A stretch of 64,000 nucleotides of DNA. Source: Papilionanthe hookeriana x Papilionanthe teres. Taxonomy: Eukaryota > Streptophyta > Magnoliopsida > Asparagales > Orchidaceae. A program made the translations under genes and the position numbers. The stretch is taken from contig CM040427.1 of NCBI GenBank assembly GCA_022702705.1, positions 14,841,625-14,905,624 on the forward strand, in the 5' to 3' direction. This document shows positions 23,191 through 33,300 of this stretch, piece by piece (within the stretch, counting starts at the first letter, position 1; each line of letters starts with the position of its first letter). A model generated the notes under the pieces. The model had not been told where the DNA came from. It saw nothing but the letters and a program-made list of their open reading frames with translations, and ran no database searches.

Positions 23191-24190
23191 GATTCCGAGG
23201 AAATGATCAAGCTATTAATGGAATTCAAGGACTGTTTTGCTTGGAGTTATGATGAAATGTCGGGATTAGCTCCAGAAGTCGCAGTTCACAGGCTAGGAGT
23301 GGATCCTACTTCCGTTCCAGTCAGACAAGCTTCCAGAAGAATGCGTTTTGAAATTGAATAACAAGTAATAGCCGAAGTTAAGAAGCTAATCGAAGCTAAA
23401 TTTGTCCATGAGGAACAATACCCAACTTGGCTAGCCAATGTGGTACCAGTCAGGAAGAAGAATGGTCAGATCAGAATCTGCATGGATTTCAGAGACTTGA
23501 ACAAAGCATGTCAGAAGGATGAATTTCCACTACCAATTCCAGAGTTAATGATCGCATCGCTTCGACACATGAAATATTCTCTTTCATGGATGGATCTTCA
23601 GGATACAACCAGATAAAGATGGCACCAGAAGACGAAAAGCTCACAGCATTCAAAACACCAATCGGAGTGTATTGCTACACAGTAATGCCATTCGGATTAA
23701 AGAACACAGGAGCAACATACCAAAGAGCAATGACAAAGATTTTTGATGATCTCATTCACAACCAAGTCGAGTGCTACGTGGACGATGTGGTCATCAAAAG
23801 AAAACTGAAGGAAGATCACCTGTATGATTTGAGAATTGTTTTCGAGCGACTGAGGCAATACAACCTTAAGATGAATCCCTTAAAATGCGCCTTCTGCGTT
23901 ACCTCCGGGAAATTCTTAGAATTTGTTGTCCGACATCGCGGGATTGAAATCGATCTGGAAAAGATTAAAGCTATCTTAGAGATGCCGCCTCCCAAAGCCT
24001 TAAAACAGCTACGATCCTTTCAAGGGAAGCTGGCATATCTTCGACGCTTTATTTCGAACTTGTCAGGTAGGTGTCAGCCCTTCTCGGCATTAGTTAAAAA
24101 GGATGCCAAATTCGTTTGGAAAGAGAAATGCCAACGGGCCTTCGAGGACATTAAAAATTACTTAATGACACCTCCTGTCTTAGCAGCCCC
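23191..24190 (+). pseudogene. Reverse transcriptase (RT)
   Basis: Consecutive RT motifs are visible: VPVRKKNGQIRICMDFRDLN (about 23,447), FPLPIPELMI (about 23,524), MDGSSGYNQIKM (from 23,586), VMPFGLKNTGATYQRAM (about 23,683) and the catalytic box YVDD at 23,775-23,786. The thumb/connection follows (KIKAILEMPPPKALKQLRSF). A stop at 23,361 and a frameshift at about 23,578 interrupt it. Catalytic aspartates are intact. The enzyme copies element RNA to DNA in the particle. Confidence 0.9.
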
Positions 24191-24530
24191 AGTCTTAGGT
24201 AGACCGTTGATACTTTATACCACGGCTCTAGACGACTCCCTTGGAGCCCTGCTAGCCCAGGTCAATGATGAGGGAAAAGAAAATGCTCTCTACTACTTAA
24301 GTCGTCGTTTGATTCCGATGGAAGTAAAGTATCCTCCAATTGAGAAGCATTGTTTAGCCTTGATCTTCGCCGCACAGAAACTCAGGCATTACATGCTCTC
24401 TCATAAGGTCAACCTCATCTCGAAAGTTAATCCGTTGCAATATTTAATGACCCGTCCAACACTTTCTGGCAGACTTGCCAGGTGGTCGATGATACTATTG
24501 CAATTCGGCATAACTTTCGTTCCTCTTCGT
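24191..24530 (+). pseudogene. Original (vestigial) RNase H domain
   Basis: It continues directly from RT in the same frame: LGRPLILYTTALDDSLGALL, YPPIEKHCLALIFAAQKLRH, VNLISKVNPLQYLM, RLARWSMILLQFGI. The last acidic residue expected after ISK is replaced (KVNP), and the first motif is weak. A decayed first RNase H is known in Tat elements that have acquired a second one. Confidence 0.7.
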
Positions 24531-24639
24531 GCCGTAAAGGGACAAGTGCTAGCTGACTTCCTTGCAGCGCACCCTTTACCGGCAGATTCGCCGCTCGACG
24601 ACGATTTACCAGACGAGCAGATAATGAGCCTAGAAGACA

Positions 24640-25190
24640 CTAATGATCAACGTTGGGAACTATACTTCGATAGAGCGTCCTCAGCACAGAAAGACAAAGA
24701 ATTGCAAACGATAGTGCCCGGTAAGGCAGGAATCGGACTAATCTTTATAACACCGGAGCGGGGGATGTTAAGATACTCCTACCACTTAACAGAGCCATGC
24801 ACAAACAACGAGGCAGAATACGAAGCCCTCATAATAGTACTAGAACTGACCATTCAAATGGGAGTAACAGATATCAATATCTACGGAGATTCTCAGTTGA
24901 TCATTCAACAGGTCGCCGGACAATACAGAATTTTAAAGCCAAGACTCAAGCAATACTTTTAATATGCCATGAAACTGTTGGAACAAATTATGAATGTAAC
25001 AATCTACAAGATCCCCAGAAGAGAAAATGCTCTCGCAGATGCGCTAGCTCGCCTTGCAAAAGAATTTTCCTGCTTACAAGATGAGTCAGTTGAAGTGTTA
25101 GTTCAAGGACGACAGGTCCTATCACAGCTCGACATGGATATGATACAGAAATCAGAAAAAACAGAGGAATCAGTTGCAGTAGTGACGGAA
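24640..25190 (+). pseudogene. Second, archaeal-type RNase H (aRNH)
   Basis: A complete second RNase H follows a spacer: WELYFDRASS (first Asp), GIGLIFITPERGMLRYSYHL, NNEAEYEAL (Glu), IYGDSQLIIQQV (Asp) and NALADALARLA (last Asp). The acidic residues are all present. The Gly after the first Asp in this family is Arg here. A stop at 24,960 (KQYF then TAA) splits the domain. Dual RNase H is a diagnostic trait of the Tat lineage. Confidence 0.85.
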
Positions 25191-26454
25191 AACACAGAAG
25201 ATTGGCGTCAACCGCTAATAGACTACTGCAAACAGGAAAATTACCAGACGATAGGTCATTAGCACATCAAATCAAGAAAAGAGCTCTGTCTTATGCATTA
25301 ATAAACAGTACATTATACAGAAGGTCTTTTGATCAAATGTGGTTAAGATGCCTGAACGGGTCCGAGGCTCGTGAAATTGTCAAAGAAGTGCATTCAGGAC
25401 TTTGTGGCGCTCATCAATCGGGTCCGAAAATGAAAATGAAAATTAAAAGACTAGGGTATTACTGGCCCTCGATGATGACCGATTGCATGAAGATTGCCAA
25501 AAGTTGTCAACAGTGCCAAGTGCACGGAGTGGTTCTACACCAACCTCCGAATGTGCTACATCCGACAATTGCGTCGTGGCCATTTGAGTTTTGGGGCACA
25601 GATATAGTGGGTCCGATAGAACCACCTTCTTCAAGAGGACATCGCTTCATCCTTGCAGCTACAGACTACTTTTCTAAATGGGCAGAAGCAGTTCCACTCA
25701 GAGAAGTAAAGGCACACCACGTGCTACAGTTTTTCAAAAATCAAGTCGTCTACCGTTTCGGAGTACCACGCAGAATCATTTCAGATAATGGGTCCGCATT
25801 CAGAAGTACAAAGATCAACAATTTTGTCAGAAGACATGGAATCGATTGGCGATACTCAACAATCTACTACCCAAGAGCAAACGGCTTGGCCGAGGCTTTT
25901 AATAAAACTCTCGTTCAAATTTTAAAGAAAACTTTGGATGACAACAAGAGAAATTGGCACGAGAAGTTGTTAGAAGCCTTATGGGCCTACGAGATGACTT
26001 TCGGGACTCCTACTCAGTCCACGCCTTACGCTTTAGTGTACGGGTCCGAGGCCGTTTTACCTTTGGAGGTCCAGCTTCCATCACTCAGGATTGCAGTTGC
26101 AAATAAAATTACTACAGAAGAAAATGCCAGATTGCGACTGGAAGAACTGGAAAGCTTGGAAGGGAGGAGACTTGCAGCGCAGCAAAATTTGGAACTGTAC
26201 CAAGCTAAGATGATCCGAGCCCATGATAAACTGGTCCGCCCAAGAACTTTCAAAGTTGGTGACTTAGTTCTTGTTCTCAGAAGACCTATTCTTGCACATC
26301 GCAAGATAGGAGGCAAATTTGAACCGACTTGGGAAGGGCCGTTTGTGGTCGAGGCAGTCTACTCAGGAGGCTCCTACCAACTTGTGAATTACCAAGGAGA
26401 ATGACAAATGCTTCCAATCAATGGACGGTATTTGAAGAAGTATTACGCAACCTG
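25191..26454 (+). pseudogene. Integrase (INT)
   Basis: After a frameshift near 25,235 a 400-codon frame covers nearly the whole enzyme. It has the zinc-binding HHCC domain (VHSGLCGAH and CQQCQ, about 25,387-25,520), the catalytic core with Asp in GTDIVGP (25,601), Asp in ISDNGSAF (about 25,785) and Glu in NGLAEAFNKTL (about 25,892), and a C-terminal domain (FKVGDLVLVLRR, WEGPFVVEAVYSGGSYQL). A TGA at 26,402 interrupts the final QMLPINGRYLKKYY. The enzyme inserts element DNA into the nuclear genome. It is the least damaged domain of the element. Confidence 0.9.
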
Positions 26455-26785
26455 ATGTTTTGAAGGGTGGCCTCTAAACTAGAGTCTTATCCCTAGAAAC
26501 ACAGGTAAAGCGATCACTTTGTGACTGGGTCCGAACCCAAAAACATAAAAATGGATAAAATAAAAAAAAATGTACTAAAAATAAAATATGTGAAAATCAT
26601 AATAATAAAGTTTTACCCTTCCTTTCAAATCAAATCTCTTTCCTAATCTTTTTTTTATCTTTTCCTGCTTTCCTTAAAAATTAAAATTGGAATAAGTGAA
26701 TAAGAATCTTCAGTGATAAATACTTTCTTAATGTTCTTGTTCTTAGTACAGCCCCTGATCCTTTCCTTGTTTTCTTCGCTGGGAA
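26455..26785 (+). other. Spacer between integrase and the AlkB ORF
   Basis: A short A/T-rich non-coding stretch with pyrimidine runs (about 26,620-26,690 and 26,755-26,775) that could serve as a splice acceptor or internal leader for the following ORF. There is no direct evidence for either. Confidence 0.4.
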
Positions 26786-28255
26786 ATGTCGAACGGGCGG
26801 TTGGTCCTAAGCTTTAAAAATGGTGTGAGTCTCGCACTCGATGAAAAGAGGGTGAAGGATGGATCATTGATAGAAATTGATTCTGACTTCACACCAGCCA
26901 GCTTACAGTATGAAGAAAATGACTGGGTCCCAGTGGACCGAGAAGAGCTTCATAGCCAGATAGTAATGAAGATGGGTGGCCCAAGCCACCAATCTAGCAA
27001 CAAGAAAAGAAAGACAAACATTGAAGAAAGCAAGAAAATCAAGTCAGTGGTTGCCACGGCAGAAGGCAAGCTCATCAGCGCCGCGCCCACAGAAATTCAG
27101 GAAGTGAGGAGAGCTACGCTTACTACTACTCAAAGAAGGAATAAAAATCGCCGTATCTGCAAGATGTTGACTAAGCTTGCAGCAGATCAACACGAAGAAA
27201 CAGCCACCTTCGCAGACACACATTTCAAAGATACCGGTTCGGCAGGAACCAGAAAGAAGAAAGTGAACGCCGAGAGAATCAGAACAGATCGGAGAAGTGC
27301 CAAGAAGGACAGAGATAGAATCAGTGCCTCGACGCCGGGCAGAGATACCATATCTGAAGAACCTTGTTGCTGAAGCAACCCCGGAGGATGTCCCGACAGA
27401 GACAATCCCCGAGGAGCCAAGGTATGCAGGAGAACATGACGGGATTGAGCCATACATCCCGCAATACGTTACTAGGCCTCGTCACTTGCAGATCATCCCA
27501 GAATATGAACTAGAAAGAATGCAAAATGTTGAGAAGAAGACTTTCGAATATTTTGAAAGGATTAGAGGCAGAAGAATCAACATTTTGGAAGGCCTCGAGT
27601 TACACACGGGTGTATTCTCGCAGTACGAGCAACAGACAGATTGTGGATTGCATTCTAGAACTTCGAAGATGGGTCGAGCAGTGCCGTCCGAGAGAAAAGA
27701 CTTATTCGAATCCCGAAAATGGATGCCAGGGAAAGGAAGAGTCACAATACAATGCGGATGTTGCTATAACTTCGCAGAGGACAGAAAAGGAAATCCACCG
27801 GGATACTCCGTCACGGTGAGGTGGATCCAATGCCGAGAATAATTAAAAAAATGGTGAAAAGATTGATAATGTGGAGGGTACCGCCGCAGATCGCATACCC
27901 AACAGCTTGCATCATCAACATTTATCGAAGGGCGACCGCATACCTCCACACATAGACCACCATGACTTTGTCGACCTTTCGCACAGTTTTGTTCGTCAAC
28001 CAATGCAATATCATGTTCGGATCTGACCTCCGGATAGCAGGCCCGGGTAAGTTCCGAGGGCCGGTGGAGATACCACTTCCGGTAGGTTCCGTCATGATAT
28101 TACAAGGAAATGGAGTAGACGTCGCAAAGCATTGCATACCGGGAGTACCAGTGGAGCGGATCTCCGTCACTTTTAGAAGGATGGACGACAGAAAGGCACC
28201 TTACCACTTCCAGCCAGATCCCGAATTGGAGAGTCTCCGGCCCTACGAGCTGTGA
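26786..28255 (+). pseudogene. Extra ORF: N-terminal basic region plus AlkB-family 2OG-Fe(II) dioxygenase (ALKBH9/10-like)
   Basis: The ORF starts at ATG 26,786 (MSNGRLVLSFKNGVSLALDE), followed by a Lys/Arg-rich region (NKKRKTNIEESKKIK, TRKKKVNAERI) that could bind RNA or direct nuclear import. From about 27,580 an AlkB domain is legible: GLELHTGVFS, then KWMPGKGRVTIQCGCCYNFA, EVDPMPRIIKK, and KGDRIPPHIDHHDF with the Fe-binding HxD at 27,949-27,957. Next come QCNIMFGSDLRIAGPGKF and IPLPVGSVMILQGNG, the distal His in VAKHC at 28,130-28,132, and R-x5-R (ERISVTFRRM) at 28,157-28,177. Six frame changes break it, but the mosaic has all active-site residues and no intron. Plant ALKBH9/10 proteins remove m6A from RNA. 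That activity is inferred here, not shown. It lies in sense between integrase and the polypurine tract, inside both LTRs. Confidence 0.88.
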
Positions 28256-29030
28256 GTTACATGGGAAATAGCACACCTCTAATGCACATCCATGCGACAT
28301 TCCTGCCAAGGATGGCTTGGAAGGTGATGTTATTGACCGTGTATCTCATTATTCAGACATGGATTTAACAGATACTTTTTGGATGGATCAACAAGAATCA
28401 TACATAGTCCGTTTTGAGTCATGGATTGTATGAGAAATATTTCAGATCAAGTTGTATGATGTATCCTCAACAAGATTGGAATGAAAGTGACCATGTCACA
28501 TTTTGCCTTCACCTCTTTTTGTGCAAATTGACTGGGAAACGCCATTAAAGTTAAATGAACTTCGAACAAAGAACAGAAAAGAAAAAGGAAAATAAATAAG
28601 AACTCTCTTCCATAAAAATCCAAACAATAAAAAGAATTTCAAATCCACATGAACATCAAATAAACAAAAAAAATTGGGATAGTTAAAGGGCAAACAAAAC
28701 AAATCTAAAGCTCAAATTGAATTTCAGTTTACGTCCATCTTTTCAAATCCTCCAATCCTTCTTCAAATCAAGATCTATTCCAGACCTCCTCTGAAACCCT
28801 CTCTCGGGATGATTTCAGAATCATGAGGAATCTTCAATTTGATTAGGATGGCATACGTTCACACCCTTCGCCAAGCAATCAGACTTTGATTGATTCCCGT
28901 GGGATATAGAACACTTTCATATCTCATTTCGATCTCAGCATAATCCAAATCTCAGCAAAATTCTTCATAGTCACAGCATAAATCAAATATCGACAAAATT
29001 TTTCACAACCACTACATAAACAAAATCTCA
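28256..29030 (+). other. 3' non-coding region after the AlkB ORF
   Basis: No reading frame of note. A/T-rich sequence passes into CTCAGCA/ATCTCAGCA words (from about 28,930) that seed the following minisatellite. Confidence 0.5.
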
Positions 29031-29880
29031 GCATTCGGGATAGGCTTCCACCCTACTCCCATCTCAGCAAATCTCAGCATTCGGGATAGGCTTTCGCCCT
29101 ACTCCCATCTTAGCAATCTCAGCACTCGGGATAGGCTTCCGCCACACTCCCATCTCAGCAAATCTCAACATTCGGGATAGGCTTCCGCCCTACTCCCATC
29201 TCAGCAAATCTCAGCACTTGGGATAGGCTTCCGCCCTACTCCCATCTCAGCAATCTCAGCACTCGGGATAGGTTTCCACCCTACTCCCATCTCGACGAAT
29301 CTCAGCATTCGGGATAGGCTTCCGCCCTACTCCCATCTCAACGAAATCTCGGCATTCGAGATAGGCTTTCGCCCTACTCCCATCTCAGCAATCTCAGCAC
29401 TCAGGATAGGCTTCCGCCCTACTCCCATCTCAGCAAATCTCCCATCTCAGTAAATCTCAGCATTTGGGATAGGCTTCCGCCCTACTCCCATCTCAGCAAT
29501 CTCAGCACTCGGGATAGGCTTCCGCCCTACTCCCATCTCAGCAATCTCAGCATTCGGGATCTCAGCAGTCGGGATAGGCTTCCGCCCTACTCCCATCTCA
29601 ACAATCTCAGCATTCGGGATAGGCTTCCGCCCTACTCCCATCTCAACAATCTCAGCATTCGGGATAGGCTCCCGCCCTACTCCCATCTCAGCAGTTCTCA
29701 GCATTCGGGATAGGCTTCCGCCCTACTCCCATCTCAGCAATCTCAGCACTCGGGATAGGCTTCCGCCGTACTCCCATCTCAGCATATTCTCAGCAATTCT
29801 CAGCACTCGGGACAGGCTTCCGCCCTACTCCCTTCTCAGCGAATTCTCGCACTGGGATAGCACGAGTCCTACTCCTTTCT
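29031..29880. repeat. 45-48-bp minisatellite in the element's 3' region (about 17 units)
   Basis: Each unit contains GGGATAGGCTTCCGCCCTAC followed by TCCCATCTCAGCAATCTCAGC. I count about 17 occurrences of the GGATAGGCTT core, with small indels and a few truncated units (about 29,430 and 29,560). A 15-codon periodic frame on the minus strand results from the near-45-bp period and is not a gene. Tandem repeats between pol and the 3' LTR are a known feature of Tat/Ogre elements. Confidence 0.93.
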
Positions 29881-30276
29881 CAACGAAATCTCAAAATTCG
29901 ATCCTCTCAACAAGAAATTGTAATTAAAGCACTCGCATTTCGGATAGGCTTTGTCCTATTCTTCCTCGACATTTGGAATAGGTTCGATCCTCGTTTCCTC
30001 CTCAAGCATACAAATGCATTCGGGTGGGCCTCCGCCCTACTCTTTCTCCGCAAAAACCAAAATTGAAACTCAAATCAAAATTCAAACTCAAAATTAAAAC
30101 TTGAAATAAAAAATAAAACGAATCTAAGATCCAATCTCTTGAAATCTTGTGATCTGAAATTCACCTCCTTTTTCCCCAGCGTACTCCCTAGCAGAAATTC
30201 TTCTACTTCCTCTTAAGTTTGTCATTTGAACATCTATGTTGGTTTTGTTGATCTCTTCGGTCAACACCAATACGCG
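29881..30276 (+). other. 3' untranslated region up to the polypurine tract
   Basis: Degenerating minisatellite words (CGGGTGGGCCTCCGCCCTAC near 30,020) and A/T-rich sequence, with no gene. Confidence 0.5.
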
Positions 30277-30318
30277 TGGTGTGCTTGGTTAGCACACCAC
30301 ACCTATTGGGGGTCCATT
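30277..30318 (+). other. Perfect hairpin followed by the polypurine tract (PPT)
   Basis: TGGTGTGCT (30,277-30,285) and AGCACACCA (30,291-30,299) form a perfect 9-bp stem with a TGGTT loop. Immediately after it comes CTATTGGGGGTCCATT, ending at the first base of the 3' LTR. The G-run is the probable plus-strand primer site. The hairpin could help define RNase H cleavage, which is an inference. Confidence 0.65.
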
Positions 30319-33300
30319 TGTTGACCTCATTTTTGATGAGGTCTTCTCTTCCCTCTTTAGTGTTTAGGATCTAGCCTTAGGCTTTTCCTTTAACTATCTT
30401 AGAGGACTAGAATTGGGACCCATCCCTTAGAAATTTGAACCACTTCTTGCCTCCCTGCAAACCCCACAAGCTTGATTGTAGACCCCTAATCACCTAGAGG
30501 GTTGAAATCAAAAGTGAAGGTTTAAAGGATGAGTTACCTATAGGACTCTTTGGCCTTAGGACCACCCTAGGTGGCTTGGTCTGGTGAGGGTTGGCTTACA
30601 CACTCACTACACTCACACTCTACACTCTCACACACACAATACAAATCCTAAAACCACACCCATACCCAACTTGACTCCTTGACTCATGTAGGTAATTCAT
30701 ATGGATGGACCTTAACCCCTAAGCCCCTGGTTAAGTGGGTTAGGAACAACATAGTGAATGCCTCAAATGAGTCCTCCCATGGCTCATATAGGCTTAATAT
30801 GGCTTCATGGCTCAATCAAAGTGATTCCATTCCACTCATATTTGATCAATCTTCATTATTCCAAAATTTAAATTTTTGACCCCAGAGACCCTACACCCAT
30901 CAAACCTACTAAAAGCCCTTAGAATTGCCCAAATCCTCCAAAATTTCCAAATCACCCAAAATTCCCCAAAATTAACCTTGAACATTTCCTCACCAATCAA
31001 ATTGATCATCCATAGCCAAAAACACCAAAAATTCCAAAAATACCCCCCAATACCCTCTAAATACCCAAAATGCCCCTCTTAGCCAAAAAATCCAAAAATT
31101 CAGAAAATTCTTAGAAAATTCCAGAAAATCTCAAATATTCCTAATTTCATTTTGTCCAACTACACCATGGGCTAATTTTGTCAATTTACCCCACTTTTAC
31201 CAAAACCCCCAATTTAGCCCATTCTTAACCCAAGTGAACCCAATGTCAAACCAAATCTACCCAATTGACCCCAATTTTGGTCCAATTCAATTATAAACTT
31301 CAATTTAATATTTAAAATATCAATATAGACCAAATCCAAGTCCAATTTGATTGACATTTGAATCCAATTTCACTTTTGACCTTAAAGCCCAATTTGGACC
31401 CATGACCCAAACTTAGCCCAAACCAAACCAATTCAACTCCAATTGACCCCAAACATTTTCTAAACCTTCCCTAACATCCCCACAAACAAAACACTAACAT
31501 AATTTGCCCAAAATTTGGACCCAAACCCACTCAAATTCAACCCAAAACCAAAAAGCTCAATTTTGACCTAAACCCAAACCTAACCCAAATAAGCCCAAGT
31601 CCCAAAACCAAAACCCAACCAAAGTTAAAACCTCTTTGAAACACTCCCATAAACATTTCCCAACATTAATTTTACATCAATTTTAACCTTAGCCCAACAT
31701 TGGCCCAAATTAGCCCAATTTGACCTACATTGGCCCATTTACCAAATGAACCCAAATTCAACCCAATCCAAACTCAAACCCCCTCAAATTCATTTCAAAT
31801 CACTCATGACACATCCATAAACCAAACACAACAATTATTTGGCCCAAAATTCTACAAAATTCCCATCCATGAATTCATTCTTAAACCTAAAGGCTCATTC
31901 CCTTAAGCCTTCCTAAAAGCCCATCCAAAGCAAGTTCAAAAGCCCAAAGTCCATGACAAAGCCCACATGAAATTCCTCTCATCATCCCTTTGATTTAAAA
32001 CACTTCCTAAGTTCTAAAATCCATCACCAAATAAACCCAAATCAAGCCTTATGACAATTCTCCTTAAATCCATGAAAAATTCCAACACCCTTTCTCATGC
32101 AAGTGAGACAACTTTTCCCAAGCCATATATGAGCCATGAAGCCATGCATGAGCCACATGGGAGCCATGAGAGCCATGAAATCTACTTTCCACCTCACCAA
32201 GCCATTAATGGCAAGAGAGGGGATCTCTTTCTTAAACCTTTTTCAACCTTTTTTACCTTAAACATGATACAAGCCTAAACCATACTTTGCCACCTAATCC
32301 TCGATGTGGACTTCACTACCTTTGGTAGGTTGACTCACATGATCCCGTCAGCCTAAAACCGAGTCATGGGGAGGTGAACCCAAGCCAAACACATGGGTTG
32401 ACCCAAGCCAAGCCAAAATAGCCATGCCCCCATTCCATTTCGATCTAACCCCTTTACACATGGCAAAGCTCGATTGCCTACACAAAACCCCGCACCCGAC
32501 TCACCCGAACCCGAGGGTGACCCATGCTCGCCGGCCACCGCCCGGATCGCCGGAAAACACCATGGCCGAGACCTTGGGAGGAGCCAAATTTTGGAATTCC
32601 ACCTCGCTCGAGCCGCCTCACTCCAAATGGCCATTGCAGCTGTTCTTCTCCTCACTCGTAGCAACTCGATCCCAGCCCTTAAACCCCCCTGGGAGGCCCT
32701 CCATCCTCTCCTATTTAAACACCCCCTCCTCTCGACCAAGAGAGGGGCTGAACCAAACCTTACTGAAACCCTGCCAAAATCATCCCCGACCACTCTCTAC
32801 ACATAGAGAACTTGATCCCCACTGAAATCCCCCTTCCATTTCCTCTCTGTAAGCTCAATTTCAGAGTTGAAATCCAAGCCCAAAACCAGGACACTTCACC
32901 ACAGTGAGTCAATCCTCAAATTGATTGACTCTACACCTTCACCAGATCAAGAGGAGAAGTTTCCTAGCAAAAGCCCCCTCACCGTGCCGGCCATTGCTTC
33001 TAGCCTCCAAGCTTTGTGATCGGCCGTGGTCGAAATCATACCTGGACAATTCACTGTGCCAAGGGACTTCATCCGGAGCTTGCTTGGACCCAATCGAATG
33101 TGACACAACCCTCAGATTGAAGCTTCACTTCTCTGAGCAAAGGTATGGACTCACTCTTCTTCCTGAGCTTACAGAGATTCTCCATTTAGTTTGAATTAAA
33201 TTCAGTGCATGTTTACCGTATGGATGTGTTCGTCTCTTCAAGACCAATCCATAGAGCATAAGAACATGAAAATCCGTTGAGAATCGAGTGAGAAATTATG

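Noticed and set aside
26786..28255. AlkB ORF as a host gene interrupted by the element or vice versa
   Set aside because: It lies wholly between integrase and polypurine tract, in sense, with LTRs on both sides and without introns. No target duplication or separate element ends were seen around it. A private retrocopy insertion remains the main alternative and is listed as the refuting result.
29447..29704. Minus-strand ORF with a repeated MGVGRKPIP protein motif
   Set aside because: It is a by-product of the near-45-bp minisatellite. The frame breaks wherever unit length changes, and it has no start context.
29031..29880. Regular repeats resembling a CRISPR array
   Set aside because: The units are directly adjacent minisatellite monomers without unique spacers, in a plant retrotransposon.
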